This document shows positions 8,203 to 18,544 of a DNA stretch of 29,157 bases, one piece after another (the first letter of the stretch is position 1; each line of letters begins with the position of its first letter). The translations under genes were made by a program, and so were the position numbers. The stretch comes from Nemertoderma westbladi (taxonomy: Eukaryota; Xenacoelomorpha; Nemertodermatida; Nemertodermatidae), in NCBI GenBank assembly GCA_032718475.1, contig JAUCBJ010007839.1:1-29157 (forward strand), in the 5' to 3' direction. The notes beneath the pieces are model-generated. The model did not search any database and was not told where the DNA came from. It saw only the letters and a list, made by a program, of their open reading frames with translations.

Positions 8203-9603
8203 TCTTGGATCCCGTCACAAAGGCTGGCACAGCACATATCTCAACTAAAAACAGGATCAGACAGAGTTCTTGCACTCGCGATCAAGAATTTATTCAGTAA
8301 GGAGTTCATTCTTATAGGCACATATATGCCATACAATGGGGGTTCAGAAGATGACAGATCCAAATACACTGAGGCAACTGGGTGTATTGCAGCCCTAATT
8401 GAGTCAGCAATTGAAGACAGGTACACTGAAGTTATCAAAGCTGGTGATATTAATGGCAACATCGCAACAACAGGGGCTTTATGGCATGAGGGGAACAATT
8501 ACCAATACTCTGAGTTTGGTGATCTCTGAGTCTGCAAATAAATTATTGACCAATTCGATCTGTCAGTGAGCACTCGTTACTCACACACCATGGGACCGCA
8601 TGTTTCATATCGTTTCAAAGACATATTGGGAAGGGTTAAAAGATCATCTTTCATTGATCATATTATATCAACTAAGCTCACTGATGAAAGACTTATGGTT
8701 TTCAATGATCATCCCGATAATAATTCAGACCATGTTCCGGTACAATCAAAGTATGTTCTACAATCTGAAGCAGCCTGCATCACATACACATCCAAAGCTA
8801 AAAACTCGGATTTATTATGGCAGCAGCATAGACCACCAACTTACCTTTTCAACAAGGCAACACAGGAACAAAAAGTGAGCTTCCGTGAGGAAGTAAAAAC
8901 ACTAATAGAATTGAATCAACAAACAAGAGTCTCTTGTCAAAATAATGAGGAAACAACCAAGTCTATTATAACGGCCCTACAATTAGCTTCAAAACACCAT
9001 ATACCTCATGTGTATCCTCGCAAAAACAAATGGGTACCTAGACTAGACATACAAAGGCAACGCTGCCATCTTAATGCTAATCAAAATCAAAATAATTCAC
9101 TGGAAACGTTGGCTCAACGCAGGGACAAATGGCTTGAAGAACGTCACAGTTACTGGAAATATATACGCAATCTTACTGATGTTTGCAAGACCAATAGAAA
9201 CAAATTTTGGCAAACCTTAAAAGCAGAGAAGCGGAGAACAGTTTCTGACTTATACAAGGGCCAGCTATTTCACGATTATAAGGAAACATTTAATGGAAAC
9301 AACAATCAGGATATCCTATTCTACAAGGAGTTGCTGAAATCTAGCAGTAACTGTAGCCCCAAAACCTTCAGCGTAAATGACATAGCATCAGCCATATCAC
9401 AGCTCAACACCTGCAAAGCGGCTGATATACATCACCTAACAGCTGAGCATCTCATATTCAGCCAGTCAGCAGAGCTGCTTGCACATCTTCAGGCTTTGCT
9501 TAATAACATTATGGCTTCAGGGAAAGTTCCTGAAAGCTTTTGCGCGAGTTTGTTGAAACCACTATTAAAAGGGGGTGATCGCGATATTGAGAAGACTGGA
9601 TAG
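8203..9603 (+). pseudogene. LINE endonuclease domain and start of reverse transcriptase, with stops
   Basis: The frame reads FILIGTYMPYN (about 8302-8334), then AGDINGNI (about 8440) and SFIDHIIST through NSDHVPV (about 8646-8737), matching the apurinic-type endonuclease of LINEs, including the GDxN and SDHxP motifs. Stops in this frame at 8527-8529 and 8539-8541 break the domain. Downstream, KAADIHHLTAEHLI and SGKVPESFCASLLKPLLKGGD (about 9410-9585) are the N-terminal RT region. The frame ends at 9601-9603, and homology continues two frameshifts later. Not functional. Confidence 0.85.
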
Positions 9604-10919
9604 AGGAATATCTATTACTCCAATTTTATCAAAGCTATGGGAAATCTTGGTTGCAGAGGACGAATGATCTGCAAATGGGGTACAAAACGAAAATGAGCAC
9701 CGAAACACCATACATTGCAGCAGCCAAATTGATTCAACTTTTTAATAATTCGGGTTCTAATGTTCACATAATTTCACTGGATCTCACAAGCGCCTTCGAT
9801 ACTGTCTCTTATACACAGCTCTTCGGGAAACTGGCAAAAGCAAACTTAAACCTCTCTGTCCTGACAACTATGTATTCTTACTACATCCAATCAAAAGCTT
9901 CTTTGGTGATAAATGGGCGAATCTCAAACTCAAAGATCTCTTTGACATGCGGCATAAGACAGGGTGGCATCCTTTCAGCACATCTTTTCAACATTTATCT
10001 CGCCAACCTCTTTGACGAATTGGCTTCTTCAGGTATAGGACTACATATTGGTAAAAAGCCATACCCTTCAATTAGATTCGCAGATGACATTATACTAATG
10101 GCCAACCTCTTTAACGACATTAACAGTCTCTTTCAAATCTGCGAGGATTACTTCAGTAGACACAATTTAACCATCAACATTACAAAAACAAAATTTGTTG
10201 TCTGTAGTAAATTTATTCTGAAACAAACCTCGGATAGATTCATCATCGCCAAGTCTGGAGGACTAATTAGACCTACAAAATCATGCAAGTTCTTGGGGCT
10301 TCCACTACCAGCAACTAATAAGAATATCTTGGATCACTTCACCCAGCGAATATGGATGAATCGTTCTAGAGTAGACACGAGAGGTCTAGCAGTAGATGAT
10401 GTACCATTAGACATTACCAGACTAGTTTTGAAGGTCATCTGCATCCAATCAATCCTCTATGGCTCAGCAATAATACCCCATCACATATTGGAAGCTTTGG
10501 ATATAATTCACCGTAGGGCTATGAGGTCGGTATTGAGGATGGGATGCTACATATCGAATAACTGACTTTATGCTTTATTCCACACATTTAATTGCAACAC
10601 TCTGGCCAGCATATGTAGGGCAAGAAACATATATTCTATTTTTAACTGTGGGAACACCAAAGTTACTTTCCTATTCAGTCATATCCTTACTCGCCATCTA
10701 GCTGGTGTAGCAAGCGAGGAGATGCTGTCGGACTACAGGCGCTCTGCATGGTTGCTCGGGCTACCCAGCCTTCAAGCCCTGACTACAGCCAGATACAGGC
10801 TCAAATGGTGCTTCGATCACATCGAAAGGGAAGATGGGAGCTTGAGGGATGAATTCTTGCTCCAGTACCTAGAAGGAATACTGCACGGGGGCCGTCCAAG
10901 TATGACGTCAGCACTTTAG
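9602..10919 (+). pseudogene. LINE reverse transcriptase core and C-terminal region, frameshifted
   Basis: A short piece in another frame (GISITPILSKLWE, 9605-9643) links the upstream part to the main frame that opens about 9651. There RT motif A is LDLTSAFDTV (about 9780), motif B is GIRQGGILSAHLFNIYL (about 9955), the catalytic motif is SIRFADDI (about 10,070) and the thumb-proximal motif is CKFLGL (about 10,285). A TGA at 10,563-10,565 breaks the frame, which stays open in phase to 10,919, although the part after 10,886 is MITE sequence. Target-primed reverse transcription would be the ancestral role. With at least two frameshifts and several stops it is dead. Confidence 0.9.
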
Positions 10920-11448
10920 GGGGGGGGGGGGGGGTTGGGAAAATCTGATGACGTGCTGATGAGGGGAGGGGAGGGGGTCAGCCAAAATCTGACGTCAGCA
11001 TGTTCATTTATAGGTGCTAGAAGAGATATAGCAGAAGAGTAAAGCTTGCCTATTTTAATTGTTCAAAGCCCCCGAAGGCCCATAGCACGACCTTCTGTTT
11101 CAGTTACCAGTCATAATGTTTCAGTGAAGAGGACGTGTGCTACTGGGGTACTGCAGTACTGGGGTTCGCCTGAAAATGAAACATTAATCCTAAGCTAATG
11201 ACTTTTAGAGACTGCAGTACCGGTACCTCTACCGGTTCATATAGGCCTATTATTTTATAATAGTTTATTACAAATTTTTTTTTTGAATCTGATTTAGGGG
11301 AGGGGGGGGGGGTGGGGTCAACGTCTATCTGATGACATCTGATTTAGGGGAGGGAGGGGGTCAACGCCTATCTGATGACATCTGATTTAGGGGAGGGAGA
11401 GGGTCAACGTTTTGGGGAAAAGTGCAGACGTCATACTTGGACGGCCCC
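10887..11448. mobile_element. Non-autonomous TIR DNA element (MITE-like) inserted in the LINE
   Basis: Terminal inverted repeats of 30 bp match at 29 positions (10,888-10,917 against 11,419-11,448), starting GGGGCCGTCCAAGTATGACG. A 2-bp AC flanks both sides (10,885-10,886 and 11,449-11,450), consistent with a target duplication. The interior has a 16-18 bp G run at 10,919-10,934 and near its right end three tandem units starting at 11,287, 11,337 and 11,380 (ATCTGATTTAGGGGAGGG). No transposase is encoded. The TIR resembles ones I associate with ISL2EU/IS4EU-type elements, but I hold that lightly. Skipping the element lets the LINE frame continue to 11,519. Confidence 0.88.
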
Positions 11449-11450
11449 AC

Positions 11451-12187
11451 ACCTCAGGAAGATCCTTCTCCATCAAAAGACAATGCATCCTAGACATAGT
11501 TCAAGGCAGTTGGCATTAAAAAGATCATAGGATAGCCAGGAACCAATTAGGATTGTGGCCAAGTCTAAGCCTAGGAGAGGCCTATAATAAAAATAAAATC
11601 ACTGATGCTCACATCCAACTATACAGTTTAACCTTTTTCGTCCAATGTGCGTTACTTATTTACATTGCTGTTTTTATATATTTTTAACTAAGGTAATCCG
11701 TCCCTTTTATTTCCACTCACATTATTTTACTTATCAAGTAGACATACATTATTACAATTTTTTTTTTTTACTCATCACAATTGTGTTTTATTATAACTGA
11801 TTCGCGGCATTGTATAGTATCTAATTCATCTAATTTGAATTTCATTTTATGCCTTTTATGTTTCATGTTATCTTACATTAATTATCGCGTAGGTATATAA
11901 TTTAATATTCATTTCCATGTTGTCTGTCATACATTAACATTATACATACATGGTATAATATATTCTATCGCATTAGGGTTTATATTCTTAAATCTTGAAT
12001 CTAAAAATTATTAAACTAAACCTTTAACTTAAACAAAACTATAATAAAACCTATAAACTAATTATGCTTTTATACTACTCTTGTGCAGTGTTTTTGCTAA
12101 GTCCACATTGTGCATGCACTTGCGTATTTTAATTTATTTTATGCATATAAATCTACATGTAATAAAGCCACCGGGGCGTAGGCCGGG
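11451..12187 (+). other. LINE C-terminal coding remnant and AT-rich 3' UTR
   Basis: The first 69 bp continue the LINE frame found left of the MITE and end at TAA 11,517-11,519. The rest is very AT-rich and without ORFs, reaching AATAAAGCC at about 12,160 and a short GC-rich terminus before the TAA tail. Assignment of the whole stretch to the LINE is inferred from its position between the coding remnant and the tail. Confidence 0.6.
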
Positions 12188-12210
12188 TAATAATAATAAT
12201 AATAATAATA
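12188..12210 (+). repeat. (TAA)n microsatellite, probable LINE 3' tail
   Basis: Seven TAA units plus TA follow GCGTAGGCCGGG. A simple-repeat tail after a 3' UTR is a recognised LINE terminus. Alternatively it is an unrelated microsatellite. Confidence 0.7.
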
Positions 12211-12546
12211 GGAGTAGCGCCCACCCCTACCTTCGGGTGCTAGCTATCGAAAGACGAGTCTTAGGGTCGCCTCCGGCTATGTCCGATTGTTTGCTTTGCT
12301 TGCTTACTTTAGATCACATTAAAAACACTATGGGAGACGTAAAAGAATAATTATTTATTATATACATGGGAAAAATGTGCTCAATTCTATCCTGATTTTG
12401 TAGAATATTCGGGTAAAAATTAAATTACTTAGTCCAACTCCAATAGGTTTAACTGGAAAATTAAATACATGATATGAGACGGGCCGATAATTTTATAATC
12501 TACAGTATGGAATGACAAGTCTGGTAAGGAACATCATCCCAGAAAC
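12211..12546. other. Unassigned spacer
   Basis: A GC-rich start (about 12,211-12,285) changes to AT-rich sequence. No gene, RNA or repeat was recognised. Confidence 0.4.
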
Positions 12547-13474
12547 TCATTTTAGCAACGCCCTGTACGTTGCGTCCAGTAGCTCCTTCAATAAAGGAGC
12601 CTCCACGTTAGCTGTAGCTCCCATGTACAAAGCGTTCTGTGTGTAGGCGTACCCGATACCTTCAGTCGTATCGAAGTAGGCCTCCTGACCCCCGTAGCCA
12701 GGATGACCGAGTAACGGCGGCCCTTGGGACGACAGAGGGCGAGGTTTATTAACAAAACCCAACGCGAAAAGTAGATTGTAGTCCGCCGGTGTGCTGTACT
12801 TTAGAATACCATCGGAGTAACTCTTGGGTAAGAGGGGATCCTTATCGGGGTGGGCTAAACGACCCATAATGCGGGCGAAATCTCGGGTAGAAGCGAAACC
12901 GTACATGGAGCCGATGGGGAGTCGTCGAGTGTATGGACTGTTGAAAGCACTTACTATCTCTGGAACGTTTCTCATAACATTGTCAAACGCCCCGGTTAAC
13001 ATGAAAATCATAAAATTCCTCGCATTTGCATCGGTTAGTACGGTGTTTAGCATATAGAGGTGATCTCTTGAAGAGACTCCGTGTAGAATTCTCACCGAGC
13101 GGTACGATTCATTCAGTGGTAACCCGATTCGGAATTCAACGTCCAGCGGTTCGGAGATTTCCTCACGAACGAACCTAACGAGTTCCCGACGTTGAGGGTC
13201 CACCCGACGGATCAACCCGCTGACAACCCACGCGAAGGTGACCGCGTGGTAACAGCTCGTCCAATAAGAGGCCGCTTTCATCCAATATCACGTCCTCTGT
13301 TACTGGCGATGATGGATAGGATAACCCGCCTTGGTGATTTAGTAACATACGAACAGTAACATTGTCTTTACCGTTATTACCAAACTCCGGCCAGTATTTT
13401 ATCACTAAATCGTCTGGTTTCATATGACCCCGATAAATCAGCATATTAGCGCAGGTAGCTGCAATTGCCTTACC
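12547..13474 (-). pseudogene. Truncated, frameshifted beta-lactamase-related serine hydrolase (LACTB/EstB-like)
   Basis: Two overlapping minus-strand frames together give the family's middle and C-terminal parts. The upstream frame (from 13,474) reads GKAIAATCANMLIYRG, IKYWPEFGNNGK and VTVRMLLNHQGGL. The downstream frame reads YHAVTFAWVVSGLIRRVDP, FRIGLP and, near the C-terminus, GHPGYGGQ, the usual third active-site box, ending with TGA at 12,547-12,549. The frame changes near 13,265-13,285, where about 20 residues normally found between HQGGL and YHA also seem missing. The lysine in the first words aligns with the catalytic SxxK lysine, so the serine and whole N-terminus are absent; I searched upstream on this strand and found no matching exon. 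Homology stops at 13,474, at a TTTGCAG acceptor-like site that is also a transposon end. A real 3' fragment of a spliced gene with an assembly error is the alternative. Confidence 0.75.
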
Positions 13475-14628
13475 CTGCAAACAATTTACTTTCAAGGAAT
13501 GTCAGAAAAACATCATTAATTTGTTATAAATGTTGATAAATGTTATTCCCTTGTTTGATAGAATATTTAGATGTTCAATATATGTTCTTTTAACATTACT
13601 CTATAATGTCTTTGTCAGACATTAAATAAATGATAACTGTTGATGTTAAAAAAACGTAATTTTAATGTGAGAACATAAACATTAGTCAAAAATGTTTTAT
13701 AAGTGTTTAGTTCTAACATTTTAAGAACATGGTTTGTTACATATCAGAACAATGTTATTTTGTCACATAAAATAAACATTATGCGATAGACGCTGTCACT
13801 TCTATTATCTAATCTGAGATTGATGATTGGCTAATTTTAAAATTCGCGGTAATGGAGGAATTTTCCACATGTAAGGGTATACAGTATGGTATGTTGTACA
13901 ATACTCATTCTGGTATGCCTGTATTCAATGTTTATTGTGTACATGTATTGTTATACTGCTGTATTGCAAGGCCTATCTCTATATTACTGTAGTGTAGTTA
14001 CTGCAGGCGTACTGCACTGTACAGTAGCTTATATTTTTGTTTTTATAGTTTTGGTTTTGTAATTTATTTAACCTGAACTCATAAATAAAACATATCTACC
14101 TGAATGCGAGTTCGCATTTACCCGCTGGATTCACAAATTACTGCATTAGACCTAACAATTACATAATTCAAGTCTGCCAGGACCAGGAAGTCCCCTCAAA
14201 CCAGCATTGACAGGTGGAGTATTGACTTATTTGTCTGTACTGCAGTACTGATGGTGGATTTCAACAGCCGAGGACTAAAGATTGGAATTCTTATTATTGG
14301 GAGGTCCCCATTTTCAGTTGAAGGGGCAGGGCACAGGGACAGCATTACTACAAAACTTTCGATTCGATTTGAAAACTTCACATTAACTGTTATTACAAAC
14401 TATTTATTGTTTCAGTTTTTAGATTGTACTTTTGTAGGGCCTAGGCCTATTGATTTATTTTTACAGTTTAATAAATGAAGCTCCTCCTGCAGTGGTCAAT
14501 TGGGCTCCATTTCATTGCTTTACATTACAGACTATTAAACTGGTTGAGAGATTATATAATATAGGCCTAAGTAATAAGTTGGCTTTCTAAGAACATTGTA
14601 TGATATTATGATGCCTTATCATGGTGGC

Positions 14629-14646
14629 GGGGGGGGGGGGGGGGGT
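14629..14646 (+). repeat. Poly-G run
   Basis: About 17 uninterrupted G residues lie between GGTGGC and TGCCTG. Such runs are prone to length error in assembly. Confidence 0.8.
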
Positions 14647-14925
14647 GCCTGAGGGAATTATTGGTAGTGTGGCTGGAGGCCTGGCTACAACACTTTGATG
14701 GGGTATATGGTCTCCTTTCTACTACTGTACTTATTTTCTTTGGCAACCTGCCTGGGATAATGTGGATTGTATCTGGTCTGGGGTCGGGCTCCTTTCCAAA
14801 GCAACTTCAACTTCGAATATTTTCTAATATTCGGTTTATTGCACTTGTCATTATAATTTTTTTGATTTAACGGAACTTGACGATGGCAAAATGCTCTCAG
14901 AGTTAGTGTAAGTTGGAATCTCCAC

Positions 14926-14953
14926 GGTAGGGTCCCGGGACCGGGACCCTACC
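14926..14953. repeat. GC-rich near-perfect palindrome
   Basis: Two perfect 13-bp arms (GGTAGGGTCCCGG and its complement) are separated by only GA, inside otherwise AT-rich DNA. Confidence 0.9.
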
Positions 14954-16219
14954 CTCGCTACGCTAGTGTCACTCAGCTATAATTATAATTAACATTTAAT
15001 ATTTTAAATATGATTTGTTCAGATAGGGGATTTGCGATGCAATCAAAATCATCCCTCTCCAGGGAGATATCGATTCAAATAAGTACTGATTACTCTCCCA
15101 GAAATAAATCTGTAACCTGTTTTTTTTAGTTTACCCGTAGGATATAATAATGTGCCTCTGTAGCCAACTGTAACCTGCTCCTTTTAATAATTTAACATTG
15201 TTGTGAGGTATTATTTAATAAACCCACTATATGTACATTATTTTATAATGACTACAAATCAGATCTATAAATCTAGTGAATAATATTAACTCAAAGTATT
15301 TTAATTGATGTAATTCATTACGTTGTTGTCACTTATTATTACGTCATAAACATATTCTTTGTAAGTCTGTGATTAACTTTAACCGAAATATCAAAACCAT
15401 TTAAGTAATGGGCCATACAGCCATATATTTGTTATTTACTTATTCCATGATATTTTACTTTGATTTTGCTGTTTATTTCATTATTTGTTCCTGACTGGTC
15501 ATTATACAAAAAATTCAATTCATGTTATACGTTTTAATTGTTATTAATTTGCATACAATTGCCTACAACAAAATTGTATTCAATCAAACTGTGTTAGAGA
15601 TTGTAGCCTGCCACTACCATATCAACATGCGTAGGGAAATTATTAATTAATTATTCAATAAAGGGTTTGGCAATTATAAAGAACGATATAAAGAACGGCA
15701 ATGGAGGGGGATTATTAGTTTGAGCAAGCGAACCAACCATAAAACATGAGAGATGGGCTTAAATGCACGTATAATGTTACGTTTTTAGCAAACAATATTT
15801 TTATGTTAAGAAATAACATAAAAGTAACGATCTAAATAAACATTATGCCGTTGTTATTTTAATGTCAATAAAAATACAATAATAATGATAAGGAATAACA
15901 TAAAAGTAATGATATATGTAACCATCCTGGCTTTGTTATTTTAATGTTATTAAAAACGAAATAATAACGTTAGTATATAACGTCATATTTCTTGGCCAAT
16001 TTACAGTTTTTTTATCATTAATCTAACAATTTGAAATAATGTTATCTATGTCATTAAATAACATTTTAATAACAGCTTTTTAACAATACATTGTTTGCAG
16101 GGATTATATATGTATGCACGACGGCGGCGACTTGTGGGTGCTCCATTTCCCAGCTGGCGTATTCGAACATGATTGTGTAGTTTATAATTTATTATTAGTG
16201 TTATGGGTGAATGAGTGGT

Positions 16220-16343
16220 TTCAAATTATTATAACTTTTTGTTGGGCACAGCTTTTGCAAAGTCGGCAATGACGTCTAGCTGGGATCGAATTGGTGACCC
16301 CCGTGTTGGAAGTCTGACGCTCTAACCATTCAGCTAGCGGCTC
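16220..16343 (-). repeat. tRNA-derived SINE (or tRNA pseudogene with tail)
   Basis: Read on the minus strand from 16,343: an A-box-like TAGCTGAATGGTTAGAGCG, then a degenerate anticodon arm, then a B-box-like AATTCGATCCC at 16,281-16,292. The acceptor arms do not pair into an intact tRNA. The sequence continues to a TTATAATAAT tail at about 16,220-16,230, the structure expected of a tRNA-headed SINE. Not a functional tRNA gene. Confidence 0.7.
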
Positions 16344-16589
16344 AGGTAAAAGATAGACCTGGAAATACTATCTGATACCTTGTGTGTCCGCAATTTACCT
16401 CCTCATGGCCTCCCATCTGCCAATACCATCATGGTAATCGATCATAAACTCTCGAAGTGGCATATGTTGTCTGGACACTCCCATGCTGTAAAACATTATT
16501 ACATTACATTTTTCGAACCTTTCTCATCTGTACGTAAACACCATAGAATAATATTGATAATGATTCCCTATGTAAAACCAAGACAATAG

Positions 16590-16634
16590 ATTAGCCGTAA
16601 CGCGACAATTAGCCGTAACGCGACATTAGCCGCA
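16590..16634 (+). repeat. Short tandem repeat, about 18 bp x 2.5
   Basis: The unit ATTAGCCGTAACGCGACA occurs twice in tandem, and a third partial copy (ATTAGCCG) follows. Confidence 0.8.
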
Positions 16635-16639
16635 CCACC

Positions 16640-17320
16640 ACTGCGCCCTCTCCATCGAGTATAACAACCTGGCGTACAGTATCTATAGCGTATCGGTACA
16701 AACACAGGGAAGCTTAACTTGATATAGCAAATAAAATAACAATTTTCAAACGCTGTTTTCGCTAGTTTGAAAGCTGTCGGTAGTGGTAAAGTAGTAAATT
16801 ATATTCCTCATTGAGGAAATTTTCTCAAATAATTAACGTTCAATTATAATTAATTAACTAAAATATGTTCCAATAAAATAATAAGTAATGTTGTATCAAA
16901 TGTTATATTCTATAAAATAATAAATTAAATGTTCTAGAACAAATTGCTCAACCTTTTACACTTGGAATCTTCCAGATTGAGGACCTGTGCCCCAGAATTG
17001 ATGTACCAACTTTGTCCTTCTAATTTGTCTCCACCCAACCTTGTCAATTTAATATTTGTTAGTGGCGACTCAACTACATATGTACGATTTTGAACTGGAA
17101 TATCTTGATAATAATAATGGGAAGCTTTTAACAATAATTGGGGGATGAGCTGGGATCGTGATGCTCCGTGTTTAATAGGTATCAGTTTTGTACTGTAAGT
17201 TCGTTTATATCTCTCAAAAACCGACACTTGTCACTCAATCTACGGATCACACCAAACTGAACACTCACAACCTACTACTGTAATAACTGGTTGTTACATG
17301 GCTTTGTGCAATCCTCCCTC
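16640..17320. other. Unassigned AT-rich stretch
   Basis: One minus-strand open stretch (16,934-17,227, 97 codons, GTG start only) has no recognisable domain and no convincing splice context. I do not call it a gene. Confidence 0.4.
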
Positions 17321-17324
17321 AATC

Positions 17325-17695
17325 TCGCAGAGTCCGAGTTGATACAGCGCAGATCCGTTTCCCAATTAATCGCATTTGGCGGCGCAGGTTCGAATCCGCC
17401 TAATAGTTGTCAAAATCTCGCATTATTGTTTCCCTAAGTTAGACACTTATACAGTAAGACATTAGTTTTTGCGCAAACAGAGCGGTAGGCCCAGGGCGGT
17501 AGGGGAACCTGGTTTCTGTTCAGTGTGTTATATATAAATGGTTGTAGAGCTATAGATTTTCATCCATGGGAGCTAGTGTGCCTCCCCCCCCCCACACCTG
17601 CCTTACGGGTAACAGCCAAGAGAAAGAAGCCTTGTCCGTGATTTGCAGAGTGTTCTGTTTCACATCTTCACCGATAACTTTATTTTACTTTTAAT
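17325..17695 (+). repeat. tRNA-headed SINE, copy A
   Basis: The head has a tRNA-Leu-like A box (GTCCGAGTTGATACAGCGC) and a canonical B box (GGTTCGAATCC at about 17,388-17,398). The body shares GTAACAGCCAAGAGA, an upstream AG(C/T)TAGTGTG...CTCCC block and a TTTATTTTACTTTTAAT end with the copy at 19,740-20,042, in the same order. The C run at 17,583-17,592 differs from the other copy. Both are diverged and probably old. Confidence 0.65.
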
Positions 17696-18315
17696 CTTTT
17701 CCCGACAATCACCAATGAAGGGTATAAAGAAACAGGTCGCAGTGGCATGTAATTATAACCAAAATAATAAACGGGAGTCATAGCACATGTCACCGTTTCA
17801 TTATCTGGCGGAGATTGGACGCGAGACAAGTTTGCAACGTACCGGTTACATCTCCGTTTGAGTGGAATCAAGATGGGCTCTAACTGCTAAGGTCACCATC
17901 ACCAAATCTATGGATGGCACTAATACAAAAATGCTACCCCGGGTTCATTCTGTCATAGTACGAATACATCTCCAATCGAAAACTGTATATCAAAGGAGGT
18001 GTCTCATTAGTCGCCCCAGCTGACACTTGAATGGTGCCGCCTCCGCTTTACAGGACATTGTTTTCGCCTTGAGGACATGCCAGTCAATAATTTTGTGCTT
18101 TGGCGGAATGGAGTGAATAAGCATGGTGGACAGACCATGAATTTCTCGTGACGCCTCTCAAAGGTGTCATGTCATGGGTGATAGGGATTCGTGGCGGCGC
18201 AATTTTTCAGACAAGCCGGCAGCTTTCTTAATATGTAAGGATATACTGTATATAGATATTATGCAGCTGCAATGCAGCATGCCAATAGTAATAGTATCTC
18301 TACTTTTTGCCTTAC
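17696..18315. other. Presumed CFAP95 intron sequence without recognised features
   Basis: Lies just downstream of CFAP95 exon 3 on the minus strand. I searched it for the final CFAP95 exon and did not find one. Open stretches here have no domain pattern. Confidence 0.4.
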
Positions 18316-18485
18316 CATGTCTTCGGTAATCCGAAGTGTCAGTAAACTGACTTTGCAGTTTTTTATTGGCGGCGGTGGCCAGCTGGTGAAATTCTTCCAT
18401 CTTTCTATCATGTTCCTCTCGTTTCTTCTCTTCGATAAGTTTGCTCGCTTCGGGGTCCCAACCAACTGGTGGTCTGTAATCGAAT
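18316..18485 (-). CDS. CFAP95: CFAP95 exon 3
   Basis: Preceded on the minus strand by the acceptor TTTGTGATTAG and ended by the donor ATG|GTAAGG. The first base completes an Arg codon from exon 2, and the exon then reads FDYRPPVGWDPEASK, continuing to a charged helical stretch (EEKKREEHDRKMEEFHQLA) and QSQFTDTSDYRRHG. The YDYxP and RSQFTD words of vertebrate CFAP95 correspond to FDYRPP and QSQFTD. It ends in phase 1, so at least one more exon is required; I could not find it between 12,500 and 18,300. Confidence 0.85.
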
Positions 18486-18544
18486 CTAATCACAAATATA
18501 TTAAAAAGCGGTCGGTGGTACATATGGTGGTACTCCCATAGCTT

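Larger units (their letters stand above)
8200..12210 (+). mobile_element. Degenerate APE-type non-LTR retrotransposon (LINE), 5'-interrupted and carrying a nested MITE
   Basis: Endonuclease homology starts about 8203, reverse transcriptase runs from about 9360 to 10,560, a C-terminal stretch reaches 10,886 and resumes after the MITE at 11,451-11,519. An AT-rich 3' UTR follows, with AATAAAGCC at about 12,160 and a TAA microsatellite at 12,188-12,210. A TAA tail is found in some LINE groups such as the I clade, but I cannot settle the clade (CR1/L2/I-like) by eye. The left part of the endonuclease is missing because the LTR element abuts it. Base composition is much more AT-rich than the BEL element. 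Confidence 0.85.
13473..16102. mobile_element. Putative 2.6-kb non-autonomous TIR transposon
   Basis: A perfect 13-bp inverted repeat, CCCTGCAAACAAT, bounds the interval (13,473-13,485 and 16,090-16,102). Both ends are rich in AATGTTATT-type words, and the 15-mer AAATAAACATTATGC occurs in direct orientation near each end (13,770-13,784 and 15,834-15,848). The outer flanks share TTA (with one extra base on the right). There is no transposase. The middle (about 13,900-15,700) is unlike the ends and may include further insertions, for example the poly-G tract near 14,629-14,646. Confidence 0.5.

Noticed and set aside
8064-8300. 78-codon plus-strand ORF spanning the LTR/LINE junction
   Set aside because: Not the LINE endonuclease frame and it crosses an element boundary; chance ORF.
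14661-14870. 69-codon plus-strand ORF with hydrophobic C-terminus
   Set aside because: Short, inside the putative TIR element, no homology or start context.
16273-16343. Functional tRNA gene
   Set aside because: A and B boxes are present, but the acceptor and anticodon arms do not pair properly; better explained as a SINE head.
16934-17227. 97-codon minus-strand open frame
   Set aside because: No ATG, no recognisable domain and no matching splice phase with CFAP95; length is compatible with chance.
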